In this document: piece after piece, positions 8,664 through 17,902 of the stretch
Position numbering within the stretch: position 1 is the first letter of the stretch
How the letters are laid out: every line of letters begins with the position of its first letter
Assembly (NCBI GenBank): GCA_031259795.1
Contig: JAIRLA010000127.1
Span: forward strand, 1 to 27,157
Length of the DNA: 27,157 nt
From: Azoarcus sp.
Lineage (GTDB): Bacteria > Pseudomonadota > Gammaproteobacteria > Burkholderiales > Rhodocyclaceae
Direction: 5' to 3'
Notes under the pieces: generated by a model
What the model saw: only the letters and a program-made list of their open reading frames with translations
Told to the model about the DNA's origin: nothing
Database searches by the model: none
Translations under genes and position numbers: made by a program

Positions 8664-8675
8664 ATGTCCGGACAT
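8664..8675. promoter_or_regulatory. Perfect 12-bp palindrome between rlpA and the GGDEF-EAL gene
   Basis: ATGTCCGGACAT is a perfect palindrome seven bases past the rlpA stop and about 46 bases upstream of the GGDEF-EAL start. It could be an operator half of a dimeric regulator or chance; nothing else supports a role. Confidence 0.25.
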
Positions 8676-8682
8676 TTCCAAG

Positions 8683-9735
8683 TCATGGATTGGCACGTCG
8701 GACGGTAAAAGGTCTCACCCCGAGTGATTTGCCAATATATCCGGCCGCCGCGCGCGCTTCTTCCGGGGATGCGTAAGGTCCGGCATACAGGCGAAAGCGG
8801 CCTTCCCCGCCCGCCAGTTCGAACCGTCCGGGCAGGCCGGCGGCGCGGGCGTAAAGTTCTTCGGCGTTCTCGCGCGAGGTGAAAACGCCCAGTTGCAGGA
8901 AAAGCCCTCCGCCGTTTCCGGCGGCGCGCGCGTCCGCGTCCGCGTTTTCTTTTTCCTTTTCTCTTCCCGCTTCCGCTGTCATCGCCAGGGCCACCAGATC
9001 CGCCAGCGGATCGACATCCTGTCCGGAATCCATCCTCTCTCCGGCCGCCATTTCCGCCTCCTGCGCGGGAGCGGGGGCGGACGGCGATTGCGATTCCGTT
9101 CCCGCGACGCCGGGGAGAATCTGTTCGATTTCGACTTCCGCGCTTCCCTTGTCGACGTAGCCGAGTTTCCAGGCCGCCGCATAGGAAAGATCCATGACGC
9201 GCCCGTGCAGGAAGGGGCCGCGGTCGTTGATCCGTACGATCACCGAGCGCCCGCTGGCAAGAGCAGTCACCCGCGCGTAGCTCGGAATCGGCAAGGTCGG
9301 ATGCGCGGCGGTCATCGCGTACATGTCGTAAGGCTCGCCGCTGGAGGTGGGCAGGCCGTGGAAGCGGCGGCCATACCAGCTTGCCACGCCGCGCTGGCGA
9401 TATGTTTCCACGCGCGGGCGCGGAACGAAGGACTGCCCGAGCACGCGGTAAGGGCGATTGGCGAAAGCATGCAGCTTTTCCACGCGCGGCGCGGCATCGG
9501 CAAGCGCGGCCAGATCGGCGGGCGGGTCATCTCCCGGGCCGTCGTCCTTGTAATAAGCGCCGCGCCGGGCGGGCGCGCCAGGCACGCCGGGCACGGTATC
9601 CGCTCTGGACAAGGCGGGCCGGGCAGCCGGCCCCGGACGCCCGTCCGGCTGCGGACGAGATGGCGCGCCGCCGCAGGCCGCCAGCGCCGCCGCGACCCAG
9701 CACAGGAAAAGCGGGGTGCGGCGCCCGCCGTTCAT
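8683..9735 (-). CDS. rlpA: RlpA-family septal ring lytic transglycosylase, lipoprotein
   Basis: Family members are outer-membrane lipoproteins; in Pseudomonas RlpA cleaves glycan strands lacking stem peptides. The 350-residue product starts with a lipoprotein signal whose lipobox is LAAC (C21). The double-psi beta-barrel is recognisable from ASWYGRRFHGLPTSSGEPYD through VRINDRGPF and RVMDLSYAAAWKLG. A C-terminal SPOR domain begins around LFLQLGVFTSRENAEEL and would bind denuded septal glycans. A low-complexity Pro/Ala/Glu linker separates the two. The start MNGGRR overlaps the rodA stop by 4 bases (ATGA), as expected for the mrdA-rodA-rlpA operon; the much longer open frame upstream in this phase is a shadow of rodA. 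Confidence 0.94.
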   Translation of the reverse strand: MNGGRRTPLFLCWVAAALAACGGAPSRPQPDGRPGPAARPALSRADTVPGVPGAPARRGAYYKDDGPGDDPPADLAALADAAPRVEKLHAFANRPYRVLGQSFVPRPRVETYRQRGVASWYGRRFHGLPTSSGEPYDMYAMTAAHPTLPIPSYARVTALASGRSVIVRINDRGPFLHGRVMDLSYAAAWKLGYVDKGSAEVEIEQILPGVAGTESQSPSAPAPAQEAEMAAGERMDSGQDVDPLADLVALAMTAEAGREKEKENADADARAAGNGGGLFLQLGVFTSRENAEELYARAAGLPGRFELAGGEGRFRLYAGPYASPEEARAAAGYIGKSLGVRPFTVRRANP

Positions 9736-10883
9736 TCGCGCTCCACCCGCCGGTTGTTGTGGATGCTCATCAGGATGCCGACGCCCAGGCTCAGGGTCAC
9801 GAGCGCGGTGCCGCCATAGCTGACGAAGGGCAGGGGCACCCCCACGACCGGCAAGATGCCGCTCACCATGCCCACGTTCACGAATACATAGGTGAAAAAA
9901 ATCATCGTCATCGCTCCGGCCAAGAGCCGCGCCCCCAGGGTCGTCGCCATGGCGGCGATGTAGAAGCCTCGCAGGAGCAGCGCCGCATAGAGGGCCAACA
10001 GCGCCAGCGCGCCGGCAAAGCCGAATTCTTCGGAAAGTACGGCGAAGATGAAGTCGGTATGGTGTTCCGGCAGGAAGTCCAGGTGTGTCTGCGTCCCTTG
10101 CATCCAGCCCTTGCCGGTGAGGCCGCCCGAGCCGATGGCGATGGTCGACTGGATGGTGTGGAAGCCGTCGCCGAGCGGGTCGAGGTAGGGGTCGCGCAAG
10201 GTGCACACGCGTTGTTTCTGGTAATCGCGCATGATGGGCCGCCAACTCACGTCGGGCTGGCACATGGAATCGCCGAAAGCGACGAAGATGGCAATGCCCG
10301 CGATGCCGGCCATGATCGCCGGCACGATCAGTTTCCACGACAGTCCGGCGAAAAAACACACGTAGATGCCCGCCGCCGCCACCAGCACGCTGGTGCCCAT
10401 GTCGGGCTGCCTGGCGATCATGCCCACCGGCACGGCCAGCAGCAGGATGGCGGCGAAGAATTCCCGCCAGCCGATGTGCCCTTCGCGCTTCTGGAAGAAC
10501 CACGCCAGCATCATCGGCATGGCGATTTTCATCAGTTCGGAAGGCTGGATGCGGGTCACGCCGATGTCGAGCCAGCGTTGCCCCCCCTTGGCGGAAACGC
10601 CGAAAAGCATGACCATCACCAGCAGGGCGACCCCGGCGACATAGAGTATCGGTGCCAGGGACAGCAGGCGCTGCGCCGGGATGAAGGCCACGATCCACGC
10701 CCCCGCCAGCGCCAGGGAGATGTGCAGTATCTGGGAGCCGAGGCGCTCGGGCGAGGCGCTGGCCATGACGACCACCGCATACGTCATCAGGAGCGCGAGA
10801 ACCAGCGCCAGCGCCGGGTCGATCGGCCGCGCCAGCGCCCGCAGCAGCCGCAGCAGGGGATGTTCGCGCAACGCGGCGATCAT
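9732..10883 (-). CDS. rodA: Rod shape-determining SEDS peptidoglycan glycosyltransferase RodA
   Basis: An inner-membrane SEDS protein that polymerises lipid II during elongation in complex with PBP2. The 383-residue product has about ten hydrophobic segments. It shows KGGQRWLDIGVTRIQPSELMKI, a conserved RQPDMGTS segment, SGGLTGKGWMQGTQTHLDFLPEHHTDFIFAVLSEE in pieces along the large periplasmic loop, and the C-terminal LPFVSYGGTAL. The start MIAALREHP overlaps the mrdA stop by 4 bases; additional arginine-rich residues upstream in the frame are a shadow of mrdA. Confidence 0.97.
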   Translation of the reverse strand: MIAALREHPLLRLLRALARPIDPALALVLALLMTYAVVVMASASPERLGSQILHISLALAGAWIVAFIPAQRLLSLAPILYVAGVALLVMVMLFGVSAKGGQRWLDIGVTRIQPSELMKIAMPMMLAWFFQKREGHIGWREFFAAILLLAVPVGMIARQPDMGTSVLVAAAGIYVCFFAGLSWKLIVPAIMAGIAGIAIFVAFGDSMCQPDVSWRPIMRDYQKQRVCTLRDPYLDPLGDGFHTIQSTIAIGSGGLTGKGWMQGTQTHLDFLPEHHTDFIFAVLSEEFGFAGALALLALYAALLLRGFYIAAMATTLGARLLAGAMTMIFFTYVFVNVGMVSGILPVVGVPLPFVSYGGTALVTLSLGVGILMSIHNNRRVERE

Positions 10884-12853
10884 TCGATCCGCTCCCCGGC
10901 GCGGACGCTTTCCCCGGCTTCGGCGCTGTCTCTTTCGGCCTCGGCGCTGTCCTCGTCCTCGATGTCCGCGGGCGCGGGCGCGCGGGCGCGCTTGTCGAGC
11001 AGGAAGAAGTCGATCACCTGCCGCGCGATCGGCGCCGCCGCCGCCGCGCCCCAGCCGCCGTTTTCCACGAACACCGCGAGCGCGATCTTCGGCTCTTCCG
11101 CCGGGGCGTAGGCGATGAACCAGGAGTGATCGCACAGGCGCGGGTTGGTCTTGCAGGTTTCACCGTATCTTTGTCCGCTCTTGAGCGCAAGCACCTGCGC
11201 CGTGCCGGTCTTGCCCCCGGCGCGGTAAGGCGCGCCGGCGAAGGCGCGCGCGCCGGTGCCGAAGCGGGTGACGTCTTCCATCGCCTTGCGCACCGCGGCG
11301 AAGTGCTCGGGCTTGATGGGAATCTCCCTGACGAGTTCGGGCGATTGCACGTACCGCTGCCCTTTGTCGTCGATGATCGCGCGCACGACGCGCGGACGCA
11401 TCAGCTTGCCGCCATTGGCCACCGCCGCCAGCGCGTTCGCCATCTGGATGGGCGTATAGGCGTTGTAGCCCTGGCCGATCCCCACCGAGATCGTCTCGCC
11501 GGCATACCATTTTTGCTGTTCCCGGGTCTTGAAGGCCTTGCGCTTCCATTCCGGCGACGGCAGGATGCCCACGCTCTCATTGGGCAAATCCACGCCGGTG
11601 CGCGCGCCGAGGCCGAACCAGGCCATGGAAGCGGCAATGGTGTCGATGCCCAGGTCGTTGGCCAGCACGTAGTAATAAGTGTTGCACGACACGACGATGG
11701 ATTTGTGCAGATTGACCATGCCGTGGCCGCCCTTCTTGTCGTCCTTGAAAAAGTGGTTGCCGAACCAGAAACCGCCGGGATCGGGGTAGAGTCTCTCGAC
11801 GGTGCGCTTGCCAGCGGCCAGTCCCGCCAGCGCCATGAAGGGCTTGAAGGTCGAACCGGGCGGATAGGCGCTGTTGATGGCGCGGTTGAGCAAGGGTTTG
11901 TCGGGCGAATCGCGGAGCATCCGCCAGTCCATGCCGGAGATGCCATCGACGAACAGATTGGGGTCGAACGTCGGCATCGACGCCAGCGCGAGCACTTCGC
12001 CGCTCGCCGGTTCGATCGCCACCAGCGCGCCGCGCCGTTCGCCGAAAGCGGCTTCGGCGACTTTCTGCAATTCGATGTCGATGGACAGTTCGATACTGTT
12101 GCCCGACACCGAGGGCTTGTTCGACAGACTGCGCACCGCGTACCCGCCGGCGGTCTTCTCGATCTGCTCGGCGCCGGTGACGCCATGCAGATCGGCCTCG
12201 TAGACCGCTTCCACGCCGGCCTTGCCGATATTCTTGCTGCCGCGGTAGTTGGCGGTCTCGCCCTCCTCCTCGATACGTTCGACGTCATTTTCGCTGATGC
12301 TGCTGATATAGCCGATGAGGTGCGAGGCCAGCTTGCCGTGCGGATAGTCGCGGAACAGCCGCGCCTGCACTTCGACGCCGGGAAAGCGGTAACGCTGGCC
12401 GATGAAGCGCGCCACTTCCTCGTCGCTCAGGCGGGTGCGGATCGGCGCGCTGCGGTGGCGGCGGTTTTCGACGAGGAAGGTGTCGAAACGCTGCCGGTCC
12501 CTGGACTCTATGGCGATGATCGAGGCGAGCGCGTCGATCGTCTCGTTTTGTTTTTTCTTGCTCTGCTTGCCGTCGATTTCCAGCGTATAGGCGATGAAAT
12601 TGCGCGCCAGCATGACGCCATTGCGGTCGATGATGTCGCCGCGATGCGGCACGAGCGGCAACAGGGCGGTGCGGTTGCCTTCGGACTTGCTGTAGAAATG
12701 ATCGTGGCGCACGACTTGCAGGATATAGAGCCGCGTCGCCAGCAGGAGGCAACAGGCGAACGCGAACACGCAGGCCACGAACACGCGCAGGCGGAAGTTC
12801 TGCACGTCGTCTTCGTCGGGCGCGTAGAAGGTCTTCATTCCGCCATTATTCAT
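10880..12853 (-). CDS. mrdA: Penicillin-binding protein 2, elongation-specific transpeptidase
   Basis: A class B PBP that cross-links new peptidoglycan laid down by RodA and stimulates RodA. A single membrane anchor lies at about residues 23-42, followed by the pedestal domain beginning at PHRGDIIDRNG. The transpeptidase motifs are STFK (334-337), SCN (389-391) and KTG (548-550). At 657 residues the length is usual. Two ATG codons 15 bases apart, each inside ATGGCGGAATGAA, could start it; the first is used here and MKTFYAPDED is the alternative. The tail past the transpeptidase domain is acidic and low-complexity. The gene starts 9 bases after mreD and overlaps rodA by 4 bases. Confidence 0.96.
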   Translation of the reverse strand: MNNGGMKTFYAPDEDDVQNFRLRVFVACVFAFACCLLLATRLYILQVVRHDHFYSKSEGNRTALLPLVPHRGDIIDRNGVMLARNFIAYTLEIDGKQSKKKQNETIDALASIIAIESRDRQRFDTFLVENRRHRSAPIRTRLSDEEVARFIGQRYRFPGVEVQARLFRDYPHGKLASHLIGYISSISENDVERIEEEGETANYRGSKNIGKAGVEAVYEADLHGVTGAEQIEKTAGGYAVRSLSNKPSVSGNSIELSIDIELQKVAEAAFGERRGALVAIEPASGEVLALASMPTFDPNLFVDGISGMDWRMLRDSPDKPLLNRAINSAYPPGSTFKPFMALAGLAAGKRTVERLYPDPGGFWFGNHFFKDDKKGGHGMVNLHKSIVVSCNTYYYVLANDLGIDTIAASMAWFGLGARTGVDLPNESVGILPSPEWKRKAFKTREQQKWYAGETISVGIGQGYNAYTPIQMANALAAVANGGKLMRPRVVRAIIDDKGQRYVQSPELVREIPIKPEHFAAVRKAMEDVTRFGTGARAFAGAPYRAGGKTGTAQVLALKSGQRYGETCKTNPRLCDHSWFIAYAPAEEPKIALAVFVENGGWGAAAAAPIARQVIDFFLLDKRARAPAPADIEDEDSAEAERDSAEAGESVRAGERIE

Positions 12854-12862
12854 TCCGCCATC

Positions 12863-13384
12863 TCAGATCGGCCTGTTTTCATCGCGGTCGACCGGCTGGA
12901 GCTGCTGCGGCAGCAGGTAATCCAGCGGCAGCCACAGGATCGCTCCGGTGGCGCTGGACAGGAAATACCACCAGCCGGGGAATTCGTCTCCGGCGACGAC
13001 CCGCACCGCGACCATCAGCCCTTGCGCCACCAACAATATCGGCAATACGTGCAATGCCTGCACCAACACGGGAAACCACATGACCCGCCGCGCCAGCCCG
13101 TTGGACAGGAAAGCGAGCACCACGTAGGCCAGCGCGTGCTGGCCCATCGCCGCCCCCTGGCCAATATCGACCAGCACGCCGAAAAGGAACCCGGTTCCCA
13201 TGCCGACGCGCGCGGGCTCGCGGATGCTCCAGAACGCCAGCGCCAGCGCCATCCAGTCGGGCACGCCCGGCAACGCGCCCGTGGGAACGTAATCCAGGCC
13301 AAGGGCGATGCAAAGACTCAAATAAACGAGCCACGCCTTCGCCGGCTGCTGGATGCGGTTGGAATGGTTGGTGAATTGCTGCAT
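12863..13384 (-). CDS. mreD: Rod shape-determining protein MreD
   Basis: A small inner-membrane elongasome component that links MreC with the rest of the complex. The 173-residue product has about five hydrophobic segments, with GVPDWMALALAFWSIREP and GMGTGFLFGVLVDIGQGAAMG typical of MreD. The start MQQFTNHSN is chosen because the longer frame upstream reads through mreC out of phase. It begins 10 bases after mreC and ends 9 bases before mrdA. Confidence 0.94.
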   Translation of the reverse strand: MQQFTNHSNRIQQPAKAWLVYLSLCIALGLDYVPTGALPGVPDWMALALAFWSIREPARVGMGTGFLFGVLVDIGQGAAMGQHALAYVVLAFLSNGLARRVMWFPVLVQALHVLPILLVAQGLMVAVRVVAGDEFPGWWYFLSSATGAILWLPLDYLLPQQLQPVDRDENRPI

Positions 13385-13394
13385 GGCCTGTCCG

Positions 13395-14411
13395 CTATTT
13401 CTTTCCGGTTTCTGCTTCGCCCTTGCTGTTTTTCGCCCCGCGCCTGCGAGTTCCCGCCCCGCTCTTTTCCGCGCCCGCCTCGTTCTTCCCGGTTTTCGCC
13501 CTGCCCTTTCCGGCGCCCGCTTCGCTCCGCGCCGCCAGCGGCGCTTCGCTATCCGGCTTCGGCGGCGGCGGCGGCAATTCCGCGCGCCCCAGCACCAGCA
13601 CGCGCGCGCTGCGCTCGACGCCGCCCAACGGTCGACAGGCGACACGGGCAAACGCATCGGAGTCGCTCTCGACGTTCTCGACCACGGCCACGGGCAGGCC
13701 GGGCACGAACATGCCATCGAGCCCCGAGGTCAATAAGCGGTCGCCCACCCGGATGTCGGCATTGGCGAGCACGAAACGCAGTTCAAGCCCGCCGCGCCCG
13801 GTACCGAACACGACGCCGCGCAGGCCATTGCGCTCGACCTGCACCGGGACAGCCTGATTGCGGTCGGTGACGAGCGTGACCTCGGACTGGATCGGATACA
13901 CCCGCGTCACCTGTCCGAGCACGCCATCGGCATCAATCACCGCTTGTCCGGCCTCCACGTTTCCGCGCGCGCCGCGATCGAGAATGACCTTGCGGGAAAA
14001 CGGATCGGGCGCGTTGTAGAGCACCTCGGCGGCGACGCTGCGCGTGCGCACGCGCTTGGCCATGTCGAGCAGGGCGCGCAGTTGCGCGTTTTCCTGTTCG
14101 AGTTGCTCGAAACGCAAGCGCTGCTCGGCGACATCGAGTTGCCGGCGGCGCAGATCGGCATTCTCGATCTGCACTTTCGCCAGCGTGGTGAAATACACCG
14201 AAGCGTCGCGCGCCGCCATGATCGGCTCGGAAGAGATCCGTTGCAAGGGATAGGTCACCACCGACAAGACCTGGCGCAAGGTTTCGAGATAACGGAAATG
14301 CATGTCGGCCGCCAGCATCGCCAGGCAGAGCGTGACGAACAGCAACAGACGCGAGCGCACTTTGGCGCCGCGCTTGAAAACCGGGAGCGTTTGAAAATCG
14401 GCGGAAGGCAT
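13395..14411 (-). CDS. mreC: Rod shape-determining protein MreC
   Basis: A periplasmic scaffold protein anchored by one membrane helix (residues about 20-36) that binds PBP2. A coiled coil follows (about 75-115, rich in E, Q, R and L), then the double beta-barrel domain with FSRKVILDRGARGNVEAGQ, TLVTDRNQAVPVQ and GDRLLTSGLDGMFVPGLP. After a PPPPPK stretch near residue 287 the protein ends in about 50 residues of low complexity rich in A, G, K, E and R. That tail is unusual for the family, though length variation at the MreC C-terminus is common. The gene is 66 bases after mreB. Confidence 0.95.
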   Translation of the reverse strand: MPSADFQTLPVFKRGAKVRSRLLLFVTLCLAMLAADMHFRYLETLRQVLSVVTYPLQRISSEPIMAARDASVYFTTLAKVQIENADLRRRQLDVAEQRLRFEQLEQENAQLRALLDMAKRVRTRSVAAEVLYNAPDPFSRKVILDRGARGNVEAGQAVIDADGVLGQVTRVYPIQSEVTLVTDRNQAVPVQVERNGLRGVVFGTGRGGLELRFVLANADIRVGDRLLTSGLDGMFVPGLPVAVVENVESDSDAFARVACRPLGGVERSARVLVLGRAELPPPPPKPDSEAPLAARSEAGAGKGRAKTGKNEAGAEKSGAGTRRRGAKNSKGEAETGKK

Positions 14412-14477
14412 CCAGCAGTCCCCGGGCAGCGGCGCGCGCGAGACGCGCCATGAATGCTAGCGGTTGTCGATGTGAAT

Positions 14478-15931
<1,454 letters not shown>

Positions 15932-15982
15932 CCGGATAACCGCTGTTTTTTGTCCCAATTCACCCGTTTTCTCCGCCGCACC

Positions 15983-17476
15983 ATGAACAATGCGCCACTT
16001 TTCGACGCGCCCATTGCCGTCCTGCGTCACGCACTGGACACAAAAGCCATCTCCAGCGTCGAACTCGCCACGCTTTTCCTCGACCGCATCGAAGCGCTCG
16101 ATTCCGCGCTCAACGCCTTCATCACCGTCGAACGCGAACGGACGCTCGCCGAAGCGCGCGCCGCCGACGCGCGCATCGCCAGGCGCGAGAGCGGGCCGCT
16201 CACCGGCATCCCGCTCGCCCACAAGGATGTGTTCTGCGCCGAAGGCATGCTCGCCACCTGCGCCTCGAAAATGCTGTCCAACTTCACCAGCCCTTACGAC
16301 GCGCATGTCGTCGCCCTGCTGAAAAAAGCCGGGGCGGTGAACCTGGGCAAGACCAACATGGACGAATTCGCCATGGGTTCGTCGAGCGAGACATCGTATT
16401 TCGGCCCGGTCGTGAACCCGTGGAAGCCCGGCCATGTATCCGGCGGTTCCTCGGGCGGTTCGGCGGCGGCGGTCGCGGCGCGGCTCGCGCCGATCGCCAC
16501 CGGCACCGACACCGGCGGCTCCGTGCGCCAGCCCGCCTCTTTCTGCGGCGTCACCGGCATCAAGCCGACTTACGGCCTCGTGAGCCGCTACGGTCTCATC
16601 GCCTACGCGTCCTCGCTCGATCAGGGCGGCGCCTTCGGCGCCTCCGCCGAGGATTGCGCCTCGTTGCTCGCGGCCATGACCGGATTCGACGCGCGCGACT
16701 CGACCAGCCTCGACCGCCCGGCGGAAGACTACGCCGCCGCGCTCGCCGCCGCGCCCGTCGACGCCGCCAGACCGCTCGCCAATCTGACCATCGGCCTGCC
16801 CCGCGAATTCTTCGGCGACGGCATGAGCGGCGATATCCGCGCCGCCGTCGACGCGGCGCTGGCGCAATACCGCGCCCTGGGCGCGACGACCCGTGAAGTG
16901 GATCTCCCCAACGCCAGGCTGGCGATCCCCGCTTATTATGTCATCGCCATGGCCGAGGCATCGAGCAATCTTTCCCGTTTCGATGGCGTGCGCTACGGGC
17001 GCCGCGCCGCCGAATTCACCGACCTCGCCGACATGTACCGCAAGAGCCGCGGCGAAGGCTTTGGCGCGGAGGTCCAGCGCCGCATCCTGATCGGCACTTA
17101 CGTCCTGTCCCACGGCTATTACGACGCCTATTACCTGCAAGCGCAAAAATTGCGCCGCCTGATCGCCGGGGATTTCCGCCGCGCCTTCGGCGCATGCGAC
17201 CTGATCGCCAGTCCCACTTCTCCGGTGACCGCCTGGCCGCTGGGAGCGATGCGCAACGACCCCGTGCAGATGTACCTCGCCGACATCTACACCACGCCGG
17301 TCAACCTCGCCGGCCTGCCGGGCATCTCCCATCCCTGCGGCTTCGACGCCAGCGGACTGCCGGTCGGGCTGCAACTGATCGGCGACTATTTTTCCGAAAC
17401 GCGCCTGCTCACCGCCGCGCACCGCTTCCAGCAAGCCACCGACTGGCATCTGCGCCGCCCGGCGCTGGCCGCCTGA
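15983..17476 (+). CDS. gatA: Aspartyl/glutamyl-tRNA(Asn/Gln) amidotransferase subunit A
   Basis: The glutaminase subunit of GatCAB, an amidase-signature enzyme supplying ammonia for tRNA-dependent amidation. The Lys-cisSer-Ser catalytic triad is visible: K81 in LAHKDVF, S156 in SGGSSGGS, and S180 in [11 protein letters not shown], with the spacing (75 and 24) expected of the family. The 497 residues are full length. It starts 51 bases after gatC with no obvious Shine-Dalgarno sequence. It is followed by a strong terminator rather than by gatB, which is normally next. Confidence 0.97.
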   Translation: MNNAPLFDAPIAVLRHALDTKAISSVELATLFLDRIEALDSALNAFITVERERTLAEARAADARIARRESGPLTGIPLAHKDVFCAEGMLATCASKMLSNFTSPYDAHVVALLKKAGAVNLGKTNMDEFAMGSSSETSYFGPVVNPWKPGHVSGGSSGGSAAAVAARLAPIATGTDTGGSVRQPASFCGVTGIKPTYGLVSRYGLIAYASSLDQGGAFGASAEDCASLLAAMTGFDARDSTSLDRPAEDYAAALAAAPVDAARPLANLTIGLPREFFGDGMSGDIRAAVDAALAQYRALGATTREVDLPNARLAIPAYYVIAMAEASSNLSRFDGVRYGRRAAEFTDLADMYRKSRGEGFGAEVQRRILIGTYVLSHGYYDAYYLQAQKLRRLIAGDFRRAFGACDLIASPTSPVTAWPLGAMRNDPVQMYLADIYTTPVNLAGLPGISHPCGFDASGLPVGLQLIGDYFSETRLLTAAHRFQQATDWHLRRPALAA

Positions 17477-17503
17477 CGCACGGGCGCGAAATCGAGAAAA
17501 AAT

Positions 17504-17534
17504 GATCGGGCGCGAAAGCGCCCGATCGTTTTTT
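17504..17534 (+). terminator. Strong rho-independent terminator after gatA (bidirectional in form)
   Basis: A perfect 10-bp stem (17504-17513 with 17518-17527) closed by a GAAA tetraloop is followed by G and six T. A run of A precedes the left arm, so the structure also reads as a terminator on the minus strand. It lies 28 bases past the gatA stop and closes the gatCA transcript. Confidence 0.93.
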
Positions 17535-17902
17535 CCGATCCCCGATCCCCGATCGGCGCCCCGACCGGGACTTTCCGCACCATCTCTTTCAACAAAAATC
17601 CGCCCTGTCCAGTGCGCGGCGATACAAAAAAAGTCTCCTGCGTATTTTTTCCGGCCGCAAAAAGTATTTCACTACTACAATAAATCCTGCTCCGGCATCT
17701 CCCCGATCATCGTCACTTGCTGCTTGAGCTTGTTCCCGTCCTTCGCCACGAAGCGCATATACAACGAACGAATGAAACACCATCCCCGAATAAGGACTTT
17801 CCGCAAGATGGCAATTATTCTCGCGTCAATGCGCTTTCAAGAAGATAAAGTAATACCGTTGTCTATGCAATTAGGGGTTGCTTCCTTATACGAGGTCATC
17901 TG
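17535..17902. other. Intergenic region before the PilJ-type kinase gene
   Basis: No definite gene is present. It opens with three consecutive 7-base units (CCGATCC, CCGATCC, CCGATCG; 17535-17555). A short coding-like minus-strand frame lies at 17675-17758. The DNA becomes AT-rich toward 17902. GAGGT at 17892-17896 is the ribosome site for the kinase gene; no convincing promoter pair was found. Confidence 0.55.
17675..17758 (-). pseudogene. Possible 3' gene remnant or very small ORF, unrecognised
   Basis: This minus-strand frame encodes 27 residues beginning MRFVAKDGNKLKQQ and ending at TAG. Most of its codons end in G or C, like real genes here and unlike the AT-rich DNA around it. The same frame continues upstream about 25 codons before a stop, with poorer codon use. 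It may be the tail of a decayed gene. No family was recognised and no clear ribosome site is seen. Confidence 0.25.

Noticed and set aside
8683..10698. 671-residue version of RlpA extending through rodA
   Set aside because: The first 320 residues are an out-of-phase reading of rodA. The lipoprotein signal and the ATGA overlap show the start at 9735.
9381..11111. 576-residue plus-strand frame opposite rlpA and rodA
   Set aside because: Antisense to two overlapping cell-wall genes; very rich in H, G, Q and R without any family resemblance.
11126..13870. 914-residue plus-strand frame opposite mrdA, mreD and mreC
   Set aside because: It crosses three well-supported genes on the other strand and shows no motif; long antisense frames are expected in GC-rich DNA.
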